Assembly (NCBI GenBank): GCA_010027105.1
Contig: RGVT01000050.1
Location: forward strand, 1-12,370
DNA length: 12,370 bases
Origin: Planctomycetia bacterium
GTDB lineage: Bacteria; Planctomycetota; Planctomycetia; Pirellulales; UBA1268
Reading direction: 5' to 3'
The position numbers and the translations under genes were made by a program. Positions 6,870 to 12,370 of this stretch are shown here, piece after piece. The number at the start of each line of letters is the position of its first letter. Positions within the stretch are counted from its first letter, which is position 1. The notes under the pieces were generated by a model. It was not told the DNA's origin. It did not search any database and saw only the letters and a list, made by a program, of their open reading frames with translations.

Positions 6870-6882
6870 GGAAAAGTTTTCC
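6870..6882. promoter_or_regulatory. A/T palindrome 2 (GGAAAA-G-TTTTCC)
   Basis: A perfect inverted repeat with 6-bp arms has the same GAAAAnTTTTC core as the palindrome at 6817-6829. It lies 160 bp upstream of the 92-aa hypothetical gene. Between the two palindromes is a further possible GCCGCC / GGCGGC stem. Confidence 0.4.
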
Positions 6883-7042
6883 GACGGGTGGGATCGCGCC
6901 TGTGAAACTGCGCCGTCTGGGGGGGCGTCGCGGCGGCCCCGGGAACGGCTCCGACACGAACGCGATTCGGCGCGCAGAATGCAGGGGAGAGGGGCGTCGC
7001 CGGGTCGCCGGCGTCACCACCCCGACACGCAGGAGGCCCGCC

Positions 7043-7321
7043 ATGAACACCTACGCCCACGACACGAGGATCCGCCACGGCTCGTCCGTCGCGACGCCGC
7101 ACGTGCTCACCGTCGGCGGGAGCGCGTGCGTGGTGCGGGTCGTGCCGCTCGCTCCGATCGCCGACGTGCTCGGCTTCGAGCACGAGCTCGCCAGCCAGGC
7201 CCCCGTCGATGCCGGCACGATCGCCGACCTCCTCGACTCGCGGATGATCACCCCGCCGCGACCGCGCCGCCGCCGCGACCGCGCCGTCAGCTCCCGCGCC
7301 GTCTTCTACGCCACGCCGTAG
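7043..7321 (+). CDS. Hypothetical protein, 92 aa
   Basis: I do not recognise this family. The gene is supported by a strong Shine-Dalgarno sequence (AGGAGG, 7031-7036) 6 nt before the ATG and by strongly G/C-rich third codon positions like its neighbours. The predicted protein is soluble, with no signal peptide or membrane segment. It has a beta-rich centre (HVLTVGGSACVVRVVPLAPI), an acidic/helical part (DVLGFEHELASQAP, GTIADLLDSRM) and a basic Pro/Arg tail (PPRPRRRRDRAVSSRA). The stop codon TAG (7319-7321) lies inside the left terminal inverted repeat of the adjacent repeat array, so the original C-terminus may have been different and cut short by arrival of the repeat. Upstream, 6820-7042 is non-coding and contains two palindromes. 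Confidence 0.6.
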   Translation: MNTYAHDTRIRHGSSVATPHVLTVGGSACVVRVVPLAPIADVLGFEHELASQAPVDAGTIADLLDSRMITPPRPRRRRDRAVSSRAVFYATP

Positions 7322-7501
7322 GACAGGCTTCAGCCTGTCACGAACTCGGCTTCAGCCTGTCACGAACTCGGCTTCAGCCTGTCACGAACTCGGCTTCAGC
7401 CTGTCACGAACTCGGCTTCAGCCTGTCGTACGTTGGATGCGTGACAGGCTGAAGCCTGTTGTACGTTGGGGGCGTGACAGGCTGAAGCCTGTCCTACGGC
7501 G
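7314..7501. repeat. Palindromic repeat array with 29-bp terminal inverted repeats
   Basis: The array is bounded by perfect 29-bp inverted repeats (7314-7342 and 7473-7501). Its core is the near-palindrome GACAGGCTTCAGCCTGTC (7322-7339). The left part has four tandem 22-bp units (starting at 7326, 7348, 7370 and 7392) that share GGCTTCAGCCTGTC plus ACGAACTC, then a partial fifth unit (7414-7427). The right part has two cores in reverse orientation (7443-7459 and 7476-7493) spaced 33 bp apart, each preceded by GTACGTTGG-like sequence. No protein is encoded. It looks like a REP/MITE-like intergenic palindrome that expanded locally. It overlaps the end of the 92-aa gene and ends 24 bp before the PPK2 start. 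Confidence 0.9.
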
Positions 7502-7506
7502 CGGCG

Positions 7507-7515
7507 TGGTACACT
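7507..7515 (+). promoter_or_regulatory. Extended -10 element immediately upstream of ppk2
   Basis: TGGTACACT resembles the extended -10 TGGTATACT found before the UVR-motif gene. The start codon is only 10 nt downstream of it, so the transcript would have a leader of a few nucleotides at most. That agrees with the absence of any Shine-Dalgarno sequence before the PPK2 start. The -35 region would fall inside the repeat array. Confidence 0.35.
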
Positions 7516-7525
7516 CCGCCGCACC

Positions 7526-8323
7526 ATGGATCAGCTGCTCACGGTGCCGCCCGGACGCGACGTGCGCCTCGCCGACTTCGACCCCGACTTTCACGAGGGG
7601 CTCGATCGCGAGGCCGCCGAGGCCGAGACCCGCCGCCACCTGGAGGCGCTCGACGAGCTGGCCTACCGGCTCTTCGCCGAGGCGAAGCGGGCGGTCGTGA
7701 TCGTGCTCCAGGGGATCGACACGTCGGGCAAGGACGGCACGATCCGGATGCTCGCCAGCGGGATCAGCCCGCAGTGCCTCGACGTGAGGAGCTTCAAGGC
7801 CCCGAGCGCGCTCGAACTCTCGCACGACTTTCTCTGGCGGGTGCACGCGGCCGTGCCGCCGCACGGCCGGATCGGCATCTTCAACCGCTCCCACTACGAG
7901 GACGTCGTCGTGGTGCGGGTGCGGAAGCTCGTACCGAAGGAGGTCTGGAAGGATCGCTACGGCCAGATCAACGCCTTCGAGAAACTGCTCCACGACGGAG
8001 GTCTGACGTTCGTGAAGTGCTTCCTCCACATCGGCAAGCAGGAGCAGCGGCGGCGGCTCGAGGACCGGCTCAAGGACCCGAAGAAACAGTGGAAGCTCGG
8101 GCCCGACGACCTCGAGGACCGCAGGCGCTGGGACGAGTTCCAGAAGGCCTACGACGACGCGCTCACGGAGTGCAACACCCACCATGCCCCGTGGCACGTG
8201 GTGCCGGCCGACAAGAAGTGGTATCGCAACCTCGTGGTGGCGCGGATCGTGCGCCGGTCGCTCGAGCGACTCGATCCGAAGTTCCCGAAGTTCGACTCGA
8301 GCCTGCTCTCGAAACTCGACTGA
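7526..8323 (+). CDS. ppk2: Polyphosphate kinase 2 family protein (class III-like)
   Basis: The 265-aa protein is a PPK2-family polyphosphate:nucleotide phosphotransferase, moving phosphate from polyphosphate to AMP/ADP (or the reverse) in the cytoplasm. It has a Walker A motif LQGIDTSGKDG (residues 61-71), the conserved RIGIFNRSHYEDVVVVRV segment (115-132) holding the Walker B Asp and lid-side Arg, and the C-terminal WKLGPDDLEDRRRWDEFQKAYDDAL and WHVVPADKKWYRNLVVARIV blocks typical of PPK2. The LQG.D..GKDG form of Walker A is closer to the AMP/ADP-accepting class III than to class I (which has GRD.AGKGG-like loops); this subclass call is by memory. Length is normal for a single-domain PPK2. 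The start at 7526 gives the whole family N-terminus, has no Shine-Dalgarno sequence and lies next to an extended -10. It is probably cotranscribed with the M24 peptidase gene 21 bp downstream. Confidence 0.92.
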   Translation: MDQLLTVPPGRDVRLADFDPDFHEGLDREAAEAETRRHLEALDELAYRLFAEAKRAVVIVLQGIDTSGKDGTIRMLASGISPQCLDVRSFKAPSALELSHDFLWRVHAAVPPHGRIGIFNRSHYEDVVVVRVRKLVPKEVWKDRYGQINAFEKLLHDGGLTFVKCFLHIGKQEQRRRLEDRLKDPKKQWKLGPDDLEDRRRWDEFQKAYDDALTECNTHHAPWHVVPADKKWYRNLVVARIVRRSLERLDPKFPKFDSSLLSKLD

Positions 8324-8344
8324 CCCGCGGCCGAGCCCCGACGC

Positions 8345-9457
8345 ATGAACGGCATCCCGCTCCTCGACCTCGACCTCTGTCGGGCCCGCCAGCGGCGGCT
8401 GCTGGAGCGGCTCGCCGCCGAGCGGCTCGACGGGATCGTCGTCGTGACGCCGGAGCACGTGCAGTATCTCACCGGCCACCGCTGGGATCATCGGTTCGCG
8501 CCGCTCGCCGCGCTCGCCGCGTCAGGTCGGGCGCTCCTCGTCTGCCCCGACAAGCCGGTGGATCGGGCGGCGGCCGACGACGTGCGCACCTACGAGGCCA
8601 AGTGGCGGTCGACCCTGCGGAACGACCAGCGCGAGGCGGCGGCGCGGGTGCTCGCCGACTGGCTCGCGGCCAGGCCCGGGTGGCGGCGGGTGGGCGTCGA
8701 ATGCTCCGCCTGCCCGCCGCACGTGACGCGGCTCTTCCCGGAGGCGGCGCTCGTCGACGCGGAGCCGGCCCTGTGGCGGCTGCGCCGACGGAAGGATCCC
8801 GACGAACTCGCCCTCCTCCGCCGGGCGATCGCCGCGGCCGGGGCGATGGACGAGGCCGCGCGGGGGATGATCGCACCGGGTGTGAGCGAGCTCGACGTGT
8901 TCTCCGCGCTCCAGGCTGCGGCGGTGGCCTCGTGCGGCGAGATGCTCACCGGCACCGGCAACGATTATGCCTGCGGCGTGCGCGGCGGCCCGCCGCGGGC
9001 CCGCCCCTGCGCCGCCGGCGAGCTCTACATCCTCGACCTCGGCCCGGCCTACCGCGGCTATTTCGCCGACACGTCGCGGGCGCTGGCCGTCGATCGCCGG
9101 CCCACCGACCGGCAGCTCGCCGCCTGGGAGCACGTCTGCGCCGCGCTCGGGCTCGTGGAGCGGATCGCCAAGCCCGGCGTGAGCTGCCGCTCGATCTACG
9201 CCGAGGTGCAGGCCTGGCTGGCCACGGCGCCGGTCGGTTCGTGGTCGAGCCACCTCGGCCACGGCATCGGGCTCTGGGTGCACGAGACGCCGCACCTCAA
9301 TCCCAACTGGGACGACGTGCTCGAGATCGGCGACGTGATCGCCGTCGAGCCGGCGCTCTACGCCCCGGAGCTCGCCTGCGGACTGCGGCTGGAAAACGAC
9401 TACCTCGTCACGGAGACGGGCCTCGAGAACCTGAGCCCGTTTCCGCTCGGGATGTGA
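8345..9457 (+). CDS. M24 family metallopeptidase (Xaa-Pro aminopeptidase-like)
   Basis: The 370-aa protein has the two-domain layout of prolidase/aminopeptidase P proteins: an N-terminal creatinase-like domain (residues 1-150, LLERLAAERLDGIVVVTPEHVQYLTG) and a C-terminal pita-bread catalytic domain. All five metal ligands of the M24 family are visible: Asp231 (YILDLGPAYRG), Asp242 (FADTSR), His306 (HLGHGIG), Glu335 (IAVEPALY) and Glu350 (RLENDYLV). The additional substrate-side His313 (WVHETPH) is also present. It should therefore be an active dinuclear-metal peptidase that removes N-terminal residues next to proline or splits Xaa-Pro dipeptides. No signal peptide is seen, so it is cytoplasmic. 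It follows ppk2 by 21 bp and is probably in the same transcript. Its stop faces a hairpin cluster and the convergent glycosyltransferase gene. Confidence 0.9.
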   Translation: MNGIPLLDLDLCRARQRRLLERLAAERLDGIVVVTPEHVQYLTGHRWDHRFAPLAALAASGRALLVCPDKPVDRAAADDVRTYEAKWRSTLRNDQREAAARVLADWLAARPGWRRVGVECSACPPHVTRLFPEAALVDAEPALWRLRRRKDPDELALLRRAIAAAGAMDEAARGMIAPGVSELDVFSALQAAAVASCGEMLTGTGNDYACGVRGGPPRARPCAAGELYILDLGPAYRGYFADTSRALAVDRRPTDRQLAAWEHVCAALGLVERIAKPGVSCRSIYAEVQAWLATAPVGSWSSHLGHGIGLWVHETPHLNPNWDDVLEIGDVIAVEPALYAPELACGLRLENDYLVTETGLENLSPFPLGM

Positions 9458-9470
9458 CCTCTGACTTCAC

Positions 9471-9542
9471 GGGAAGTCTCGGCATCGTGCCGAACTTCCC
9501 TTGGCCGACCTCCGTCGGCTGGTGGTTACCCGGCCCTCCGGG
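9471..9542. terminator. Hairpin cluster between convergent genes (bidirectional terminator candidate)
   Basis: Three hairpins follow one another. The first (9471-9500) has nested stems GGGAAGT/ACTTCCC and CGGCA/TGCCG with a TCG loop. The second (9504-9519) is GCCGAC/GTCGGC with a 4-nt loop. The third (9529-9542) is CCCGG/CCGGG with a 4-nt loop. Together they fill most of the 98-bp gap between the M24 and glycosyltransferase stop codons. No T-tract follows any of them, so the terminator role rests on position and stem strength. Confidence 0.5.
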
Positions 9543-9555
9543 CCTCGCGCGGGTG

Positions 9556-10848
9556 TCACATAATTTCCGCGTACAGGGCCTCGTGCCCGGCGGCCATCGT
9601 GGCGAACGTGTGGCGTTCGCGGATGAGGGCATGCCCCGCCGCGCCGAGCGCCCGAGCCCGCGCCGGATCGTCGAGCACCGCGCGGAGCGCCCGAGCCAGA
9701 TCGGCCGGATCGTTCGGCGCGTGCAGGAGGCCGGCCACGCCGCCGAGCGTCTCCGGGAAGGCGCCGTGGTCCGGGGCCACGACGGGCACGCCCGCGGCGA
9801 GCGCCTCGATCACGGGCAGGCCCTTGGCCTCCGGGTGCGCCGTCGGCATCGCGAACACGTCGCAGCGTTCGAGCAGCCGCAGCTTGCCCGCGCGGTCGAC
9901 CTGCCCCAGCCACTTCAACCGCCCGGCCACGCCGAGATCCGCGGCCAGCCGGCGGCACTCGTCGAGATAGCCCGCCTCCGCGGGGCTCGTCGCGCCGGCC
10001 GCCACGAGCTCCACGTCGTGCGTCGCCACGAGGATGGCCAGCGCCCGGATCGATTGGTCGAGCCCCTTCTCCGGGCACAGCCGGGCGAGCGATCCGATCA
10101 CGAACCGGCCGCCGCGGGCGGCCCGCCGGGCCGCGAGGTCGGGAGGCGTCGCGGGGAATCCGGCGAGGTCGACGCCGTGCGGTACGACCGCGATCTTCTG
10201 GCCGGGCACGTCGAGATAGGCCGCCATGAACCGGGCGAACGCGTCGTTCAGGGCCACGAATCGATCGACGTCGCGGCTCCGTTCGCGGAGCAGCCGCCGG
10301 ATCGGGCCGTAGTGCGGCTCCGGAATCCGTTCGACGAAGATGTCCTCGCCCGAGAGGCTGCAGACGATCTTCGCGCCCGTCGCCTCCTTGACGCGGCGGG
10401 CCAGCCCGACGAGCAGCGCGTTGGAGAGCTGGACGACGTCGGGTTTCACGTCGGCCGCGAGCCAGCGGGCGAGCTTCTCGACCTCCTTCCGCTGGTGCCC
10501 GGCCTCCCCCGCGAGCGTCGATACGGTGAGCCCGCCGAGTTCGGCGGGCCGCGTCTCGCCGGTGCGGCTCGAGAGCCAGGTCAAGAGGCCGCGGCCGTCG
10601 AGCAGCCGGTCGAACCACCAGGGCGTGTGGCGAAACAGCGGCACGTGCTCCTGCAGCCAGACGTTGACGCCCCCGCAGACGATCCTCGCCTCGGCGACGT
10701 TCTCCTCGTCGGTGGTCGTGGGCACGTAGGCCGGCACGAGGATCGCGTCGCGGCCCCGCGCCCGCAGCGCCCGCACGAGCGCGTTGTCGTGGAGGCACGA
10801 GCCGCAGATCCGCCCCCCCGCCCCGGCCGTGATCTGGACGATCTTCAT
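9556..10848 (-). CDS. Family 4 glycosyltransferase (GT-B fold)
   Basis: The 430-aa protein is a retaining GT-B glycosyltransferase of the GT4 type. The N-terminal Rossmann domain opens with MKIVQITAGAGGRICGSCLHDNALVRAL, the glycine-rich acceptor-side loop. The C-terminal domain begins near residue 248 (FVIGSLARLCPEKGLDQSI, with the Arg256 and Lys261 that contact the donor phosphates) and holds the EX7E motif Glu340-Glu348 (EAKGLPVIEAL), followed by GVPVVAPDHGAFPE. All expected donor-binding residues are present, so it is probably active. Sugar donor and acceptor cannot be told; cell-surface or lipid glycosylation is typical. A GTG five codons upstream (10863) is possible, but the family N-terminus begins at the ATG at 10848. 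Upstream lies the 98-bp repeat, then mnmG on the same strand. Downstream it converges on the M24 gene. Confidence 0.88.
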   Translation of the reverse strand: MKIVQITAGAGGRICGSCLHDNALVRALRARGRDAILVPAYVPTTTDEENVAEARIVCGGVNVWLQEHVPLFRHTPWWFDRLLDGRGLLTWLSSRTGETRPAELGGLTVSTLAGEAGHQRKEVEKLARWLAADVKPDVVQLSNALLVGLARRVKEATGAKIVCSLSGEDIFVERIPEPHYGPIRRLLRERSRDVDRFVALNDAFARFMAAYLDVPGQKIAVVPHGVDLAGFPATPPDLAARRAARGGRFVIGSLARLCPEKGLDQSIRALAILVATHDVELVAAGATSPAEAGYLDECRRLAADLGVAGRLKWLGQVDRAGKLRLLERCDVFAMPTAHPEAKGLPVIEALAAGVPVVAPDHGAFPETLGGVAGLLHAPNDPADLARALRAVLDDPARARALGAAGHALIRERHTFATMAAGHEALYAEIM

Positions 10849-10882
10849 GTGGGCTTTTCTCACATCCCGCCATGGAAACCCG

Positions 10883-10980
10883 CCGGCTCGGGGGCGGCAA
10901 AAGTCACCGCTGGGCGGTCCGTTGGATTGTCGCGGGGGCCGCAGCGGCCCCCTGCTCCTCGAGCGTTCGCCGACCCCCTC
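10883..10980 (-). repeat. 98-bp dispersed intergenic element, copy B
   Basis: This is the partner of 2952-3049, same orientation and length, differing at 6 of 98 positions. Its hairpins are ACCGC/GCGGT (10906-10918), GGGGGCCG-CAG-CGGCCCCC (10934-10952, eight pairs) and GCTC/GAGC (10954-10964). It begins 40 bp after the mnmG stop (reading the minus strand) and ends 34 bp before the glycosyltransferase start, so it occupies the whole useful intergenic space. On the minus strand the ACCGC/GCGGT stem is followed after 3 nt by TTTT, a weak terminator-like arrangement that copy A lacks. Confidence 0.85.
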
Positions 10981-11020
10981 ACCTCGGTCTGTTTATCTGT
11001 CACGTCGCTCCCACGAAACA

Positions 11021-12301
11021 CTATGCACCGCCGCGGCCTTCGAGGTGGATGAGCACGAGGGCGAGGTCGGCCGGCGTGATGCCGCTCACACGGCCGGCCT
11101 GGTCGAGCGTGCGCGGCCGCACGCGGGCGAGTTTTTCGCGGGCCTCGGCCCGGAGGTGGCGCACCGCCGCGTAGTCGAGCCCCTCGGGAATCAGGCGGTC
11201 GGCCTGCCGCCGTCGCCGCTCGATCTGCTCCCGCTCGAGCGCGAGGTAGCCCGCGTAGCGGATGTCGCTCGCGATCTGGGAGGCAGCCTCGCGGGAGACG
11301 GCCGCCAGCTCGGGGGCCGCCACGACCGCCTCGGCCCAGCCGAACTCCGGTCGCTTGAGCAGTTCGGCGAGCGGCACGCCGTCGATGCGGCGGTCGGCGA
11401 GCGTCGCGCGGGTGGCATCGATCTCGGCCGTCTTCGCCGCCAAGCGGTCGATCCGCGCGCGGTCCGCGAGGCCGAGCCGTGCGGCGACGGGCGTCAGCCG
11501 GCGGTCGGCGTTGTCGTGCCGCAGGGCCAGGCGGTGCTCGGCGCGGCTGGTGAACATCCGGTAGGGCTCGTCGACCCCCTTCGTGACGAGGTCGTCGACG
11601 AGCACGCCCACGTACGACTCGTCGCGCTCGAGCACGAGCCGCTCGCGGCCCGCCGCGGCGAGCGCCGCGTTGGCCCCGGCCACGATCCCCTGCGCCGCCG
11701 CCTCCTCGTAGCCGGTCGTGCCGTTGATCTGCCCGGCGCAGAACAGCCGCGCCACCCGCTTGCTCTCGAGCCAGCCCGTGAGCTGGTCGGGGGGGCAGAA
11801 GTCGTATTCGACGGCGTAGCCATACCGCATCACCTGCGCCCGCCCGAGCCCCGGCACCATCCGGATCATCGCGTCCTGCACGTCGCGCGGCAGGCTCGTG
11901 GAGATGCCGTTGACGTAGATCTCCTGCGTGTGCCGCCCCTCCGGCTCGAGAAACAACTGGTGGCTCTCCTTGTCGGCGAACCGCACCACCTTGTCCTCGA
12001 TGCTCGGGCAGGAGCGCGGCCCGCGCGACTCGATCTGGCCTGTGTACATCGGCGCCCGATGGAGGTTTGCCCGGATCAGGTCGTGAATCCCGCGGGTCGT
12101 GCGGGTGATCCAGCAGACGAGCTGCTCCTGCTCGATGCGGTCGGTCAGGAATGAAAACGGCTGCGGATCGTCGTCGCCCGGCTGCACGTCGAGCTGCGAA
12201 AAATCGATCGACCGGGCGAGCAGCCGGCAGGGCGTGCCCGTCTTGAAGCGGTCGATCCGGATGCCGAGCCGCCCGAGCGCCCGGCTCACCCCCGCCGTCG
12301 T
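11021..12301 (-). CDS. mnmG: tRNA U34 modification enzyme MnmG (GidA), C-terminal part
   Basis: MnmG, with MnmE, builds the carboxymethylaminomethyl group at wobble uridine 34 of certain tRNAs, using FAD, NADH and a folate. The segment carries clear family signatures: RFKTGTPCRL, a long FAD-binding-domain stretch, SCPSIEDKVVRF with the conserved Cys (12008-12010, equivalent to E. coli Cys277), HQLFLEPEG, YVNGISTSLP, AGQINGTTGYEEAAAQG, and the C-terminal helical domain that binds MnmE (IRYAGYLALEREQIERRRR). In the PSIED motif, the residue before Cys is Ser where Tyr is usual. About 190 N-terminal residues, including the GxGxxG nucleotide-binding loop, are missing because the window ends. The minus-strand frame stays open to the edge, but recognisable MnmG ends near 12301; beyond that, the next family block is on the other strand. 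The stop is TAG at 11021-11023. The glycosyltransferase gene follows on the same strand after a 98-bp repeat. Confidence 0.93.
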   Translation of the reverse strand, partial: TTAGVSRALGRLGIRIDRFKTGTPCRLLARSIDFSQLDVQPGDDDPQPFSFLTDRIEQEQLVCWITRTTRGIHDLIRANLHRAPMYTGQIESRGPRSCPSIEDKVVRFADKESHQLFLEPEGRHTQEIYVNGISTSLPRDVQDAMIRMVPGLGRAQVMRYGYAVEYDFCPPDQLTGWLESKRVARLFCAGQINGTTGYEEAAAQGIVAGANAALAAAGRERLVLERDESYVGVLVDDLVTKGVDEPYRMFTSRAEHRLALRHDNADRRLTPVAARLGLADRARIDRLAAKTAEIDATRATLADRRIDGVPLAELLKRPEFGWAEAVVAAPELAAVSREAASQIASDIRYAGYLALEREQIERRRRQADRLIPEGLDYAAVRHLRAEAREKLARVRPRTLDQAGRVSGITPADLALVLIHLEGRGGA

Positions 12302-12370
12302 GCTCACCACGGGCACGTTCCTCCAGGCCGTGATGCACACCGGCGAGGCGCGGACGCCGGGGGGCAGGGC
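12294..12370 (+). other. Inverted fragment of mnmG at the window edge
   Basis: On the plus strand these bases read in one frame as AVVLTTGTFLQAV, MHTGEARTPGG and RA, the conserved MnmG block that should lie just N-terminal to the TTAGVSRALGRLG found on the minus strand. The piece is therefore inverted relative to the rest of the gene. The bases 12294-12301 (GCCGTCGT) belong to both readings (AVV on plus, TTA on minus). This is either a small inversion or an assembly/amplification fold-back. Confidence 0.85.

Noticed and set aside
7322..7427. Possible CRISPR array from the regular 22-bp period
   Set aside because: The sequences between the GGCTTCAGCCTGTC cores are identical (ACGAACTC), so there are no unique spacers. 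The core is too short, and no cas genes are nearby.
10849..10863. GTG start five codons upstream for the glycosyltransferase
   Set aside because: The added MRKAH is not part of the family N-terminus, and no better ribosome-binding site supports it. It remains possible.
7774..11052. A 1092-codon open frame on the plus strand
   Set aside because: It runs out of frame through ppk2 and the M24 gene and antisense through the glycosyltransferase gene, all of which have clear motifs. Its translation is Arg/Ala/Gly-rich with no domain. It is a by-product of high GC.
10784..12154. A 456-codon plus-strand frame opposite mnmG
   Set aside because: It is antisense to unmistakable MnmG sequence and translates the 98-bp repeat, with no domain signature.
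12302..12340. GTG start at 12340 giving an MnmG that begins VCITAWRNVPVVS
   Set aside because: These residues are the antisense reading of the conserved LTTGTFLQAVMH block on the plus strand, not MnmG sequence. The true N-terminus is outside or disrupted.

Overview
This is a GC-rich, densely coded stretch of bacterial chromosome with strongly G/C-biased third codon positions. The best taxonomic clue is the leftmost gene, a porin-like protein of the BBP7 type that is largely confined to Planctomycetes. The secreted PQQ-type beta-propeller, the exported TraB-fold protein and the sugar-phosphate-isomerase-like TIM barrel also fit a planctomycete, probably a Pirellulales-like lineage. I inferred this from protein resemblance only. 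There are no rRNA or tRNA genes, no recognisable transposase and no CRISPR array.

Layout, left to right. (1) 33-1814 (-) encodes a BBP7-type outer-membrane beta-barrel protein with a Gly/Thr tandem repeat. (2) Divergent from it, 2024-2944 (+) encodes an exported TraB/GumN-like protein. (3) A 98-bp intergenic element (copy A) sits between that gene and the convergent TIM-barrel isomerase-like gene 3084-3905 (-). (4) 4087-5451 (-) is an exported PQQ-like beta-propeller. (5) Divergent from it is 5527-5955 (+), an ArfB-type ribosome-rescue hydrolase, followed by 6046-6819 (+), a protein with a C-terminal UVR motif. (6) A non-coding stretch with two A/T-rich palindromes leads to a 92-aa hypothetical gene 7043-7321 (+). 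(7) A 188-bp palindromic repeat array with perfect 29-bp terminal inverted repeats follows directly. It supplies the stop codon of the 92-aa gene and abuts the start of 7526-8323 (+), a PPK2 polyphosphate kinase, which is followed 21 bp later by an M24 aminopeptidase (8345-9457, +). (8) A cluster of hairpins separates this pair from a convergent group-4 glycosyltransferase (9556-10848, -). (9) A second copy (B) of the 98-bp element lies between the glycosyltransferase and the C-terminal two thirds of mnmG (11021 to about 12301, -).

The genes are mostly housekeeping or envelope functions: tRNA modification, ribosome rescue, polyphosphate/nucleotide metabolism, peptide turnover, glycosylation and the outer membrane. 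I do not see a coherent multi-gene novel system. What stands out is non-coding: the 98-bp dispersed element present twice in the same orientation downstream of minus-strand genes, the terminal-inverted-repeat array, and the paired palindromes.

A structural anomaly sits at the extreme right edge. The last ~77 bp encode the next expected piece of MnmG on the opposite strand, so mnmG is interrupted by a small inversion or, more probably, by a fold-back assembly or amplification artefact. The junction falls on an 8-bp inverted microhomology.
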